From: Nanobdellota archaeon
GTDB taxonomy: Archaea > Nanobdellota > Nanobdellia > Woesearchaeales > UBA12501
DNA: 6,442 bases
Direction of reading: 5' to 3'
Assembly (NCBI GenBank): GCA_018812465.1
Contig: JAHJCS010000042.1
Location: 1 to 6,442, forward strand
The notes below the pieces were generated by a model, which was not told where the DNA came from, did no database searches, and worked only from the letters and a program-made list of their open reading frames with translations. Numbering within the stretch: the stretch's first letter is position 1; each line of letters begins with the position of its first letter. A program made the translations under genes and the position numbers. Of the stretch, positions 4,731 through 6,442 are shown piece after piece.

Positions 4731-6442
4731 ATGAAAGATGATTTTCTTTTTCCTTACGACAAAATAAGGAAGATTCAGGAGGATATGCTCAAGGATGTAG
4801 CAGATGCTGTCAAGAACAAAAAGAAGATCATTGCCCATGCACCTACAGGATTAGGAAAGACAATAGCTTCACTAGGACCTGCTCTTAAGCACGCGATTGA
4901 CAATGACCTTACAGTATTCTTCCTGACTTCAAGGCACACCCAGCACAATATAGCGATTGAGACTCTTGCAGAAATAAAAAGGAAGTATGATATTGATTTC
5001 AGTGTTGCGGATATAATAGGCAAGAGATGGATGTGCGCAATGGATGGTGTACACCTGCTTTCATCAAAAGATTTCTCAACCTACTGTAAGTCAGTCAAAG
5101 AAGACGGAAAGTGTGAATTCTATTCAAGGACAAAAAAAGGCAATGTGTTGACAACTGATGCAAAAAAAGTCCTTGAAGACCTAAAAAATATTGAAGCGTG
5201 CAGCACAGAGAAGCTTATTGAGATGTGCAAGAAGAATGGAGTCTGCCCATATGAGATGGCCATGACAATCGCAGCAAAAGCAAAGGTGATAATATGTGAC
5301 TACTTCTTTGTTTTTGACAAGGGAATCAGAGAGACTTTCATGTCAAAGACCAACAACAAGATTGAGGAATCCATACTGATAATAGATGAAGGCCATAATC
5401 TTCCTTCAAGGATAAGGGATCTTGCCACATCAAAGCTCTCAAGCTTTGTGCTAAAAAGAGCCATAAAAGAAGCAAAGAAGTTCGGATATAATGACACCAT
5501 TGAAGAGCTCTCGCTTATCCAGGACATACTCAACAGCTATGGTGAAGGTATGAGTATAGGCGCTGAGAAGATTCTCACAAAAGAAGACTTCATGAACAGA
5601 GTGTCTAAGATAAAGGATTATGATCAGATTGTAGGAGACCTTGCATTCATTGGAGAGGAAGTGAGAGAAAAGCAGAGGCAGAGCTATATCGGATCTGTTG
5701 CTTTGTTTCTTGAGCACTGGCCAGGCCCAGACCAAGGAAGCGTGAGGATATTCTCTGTTTCCCAGTTCAAGAACCAGCCTTCATTGAATCTCATCTTCAG
5801 ATGCCTTGATCCCTCAGTATTCTCTAATGAAGTCATAGAGAAAGCTTACTCTGCTGTGCTCATGAGCGGAACACTCACACCAACATCAATGTACAAGGAT
5901 CTTCTTGGATTCCCAAAGGACACTGTTGAGAAGATCTATGAGAATCCTTTCTATGAAGAAAATAAGCTCACATTGATAATACCGGAGACAACAACTAAGT
6001 TCAATCAGAGAAACGAGCAGCAGTTCCAGAGGATCGCAAAAATAATATCTGAGATAGTAAATATTGTCCCAGGCAACTCAGCCATATTCTTTCCAAGCTA
6101 TGGGCTCCGCGACCAGGTATACAAATATTTCTATGACTTGTGCGAGAAGACAACCTTCAAAGAACAGCCTGGAATGACAAAAGAAGAGAAGACAGATTTC
6201 CTTGAGAGATTCAAAGGATATCAGAAGACAGGCGCAGTTCTTCTTGGAGCATCAACAGGATCATTCGGAGAGGGTGTTGACCTTCCAGGCGATCTTCTGA
6301 AAGCAGTGATTGTAGTGGGCCTTCCATTAGAGCATCCTGATCTTGAGACTAAAGAGCTGATAAAATATTTTGATAAGAAATTCGGCAAAGGATGGGATTA
6401 TGGTTACATCTTCCCTGCTTTAAACAGATGCCTGCAGAATGC
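4731..6442 (+). CDS. xpd: XPD/Rad3-family DNA helicase with Fe-S cluster, 3' end cut off
   Basis: This is a superfamily 2 ATP-dependent 5'-3' DNA helicase of the XPD/Rad3/DinG group, linked to DNA repair. The frame is open from the ATG at 4731 to the window end (570 codons plus two bases). Motifs in order: an N-terminal segment FLFPYDKIRKIQ (5-16); Walker A, APTGLGKT (37-44); motif Ia, FLTSRHTQ (64-71); an iron-sulfur region with likely ligands C102, C119, C128 and C172 (in CPYE); motif II, LIIDEGHNL (216-224); the Arch domain, about 225-370; motif III, SGTLTP (379-384); motif IV, AIFFPSY (451-457); and motif V, ASTGSFGEGVDLPG (507-520). The end, ALNRCLQNA, is the beginning of motif VI, whose Arg finger (usually Q..GR.IR) lies beyond the window. 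C157 and C166 are extra cysteines in the cluster region. Motif II reads DEGH rather than the common XPD DEAH. Divergent from the winged-helix gene. Family call very secure; whether it does repair or another DinG-like job is not shown. Confidence 0.95.
   Translation, partial: MKDDFLFPYDKIRKIQEDMLKDVADAVKNKKKIIAHAPTGLGKTIASLGPALKHAIDNDLTVFFLTSRHTQHNIAIETLAEIKRKYDIDFSVADIIGKRWMCAMDGVHLLSSKDFSTYCKSVKEDGKCEFYSRTKKGNVLTTDAKKVLEDLKNIEACSTEKLIEMCKKNGVCPYEMAMTIAAKAKVIICDYFFVFDKGIRETFMSKTNNKIEESILIIDEGHNLPSRIRDLATSKLSSFVLKRAIKEAKKFGYNDTIEELSLIQDILNSYGEGMSIGAEKILTKEDFMNRVSKIKDYDQIVGDLAFIGEEVREKQRQSYIGSVALFLEHWPGPDQGSVRIFSVSQFKNQPSLNLIFRCLDPSVFSNEVIEKAYSAVLMSGTLTPTSMYKDLLGFPKDTVEKIYENPFYEENKLTLIIPETTTKFNQRNEQQFQRIAKIISEIVNIVPGNSAIFFPSYGLRDQVYKYFYDLCEKTTFKEQPGMTKEEKTDFLERFKGYQKTGAVLLGASTGSFGEGVDLPGDLLKAVIVVGLPLEHPDLETKELIKYFDKKFGKGWDYGYIFPALNRCLQN

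Noticed and set aside
4775..5735. Minus-strand frames opposite the XPD helicase
   Set aside because: They overlap conserved helicase motifs on the plus strand and show no domains of their own.
1..6442. CRISPR array, insertion sequence, tRNA or rRNA genes
   Set aside because: I looked for regularly spaced repeats, terminal inverted repeats, transposase motifs and cloverleaf or rRNA-like sequence and saw none; nearly all the sequence is accounted for by coding genes.

Overview
The window looks archaeal. It carries an archaeal-type EF-1 beta (GTP exchange factor for aEF1A) directly behind a small eight-cysteine zinc-ribbon gene, an RNA 3'-terminal phosphate cyclase, an XPD/Rad3-type helicase with iron-sulfur cysteines, and TATA-like promoter boxes about 24-27 bases upstream of several start codons. 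Base composition is moderately AT-rich and genes are tightly packed. A short proline cluster followed by 'GFLSKIFKKK' and a C-terminal helical hairpin ('AKQMYSRIQSLYSLL') in the coiled-coil protein resemble proteins I associate with DPANN archaea such as Woesearchaeota. That placement is inference from memory, not a search result.

Layout. Positions 1-544 hold two minus-strand genes for exported proteins: a signal-peptide protein cut off by the window start, and a small acidic lipoprotein-like protein. Divergent from them is rtcA (597-1679, plus). It converges, with 20 bases between stop codons, on a 634-residue coiled-coil protein (1700-3604, minus). A 106-base divergent promoter region leads to a plus-strand pair, zinc-ribbon protein (3711-3881) and EF-1 beta (3889-4164). 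These are seven bases apart and end in a perfect 7-bp hairpin plus T-run. After a gene-free stretch of about 150 bases comes a small winged-helix regulator (4313-4582, minus), divergent from an XPD-family helicase that starts at 4731 and runs off the window end just at helicase motif VI.

How the genes fit together. The zinc-ribbon/EF-1 beta pair is a translation-linked unit also found in other archaea. RtcA acts on RNA ends and XPD on DNA repair, so the window is mostly informational housekeeping plus two envelope proteins and one large structural or scaffold-like coiled coil. The regulator and the helicase share a 148-base divergent region containing two TTATATAA boxes set as a 9-bp inverted repeat, which may be a shared promoter/operator. 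Initiation appears mixed: some genes look leaderless, while others have Shine-Dalgarno sequences, including an unusual GGGGGT form used twice.

I found no tRNA, rRNA, CRISPR array, insertion sequence or obvious defence system. Nothing here convincingly amounts to a new multi-gene system. The least explained items are the coiled-coil protein, the exported protein pair and the regulator/helicase control region.
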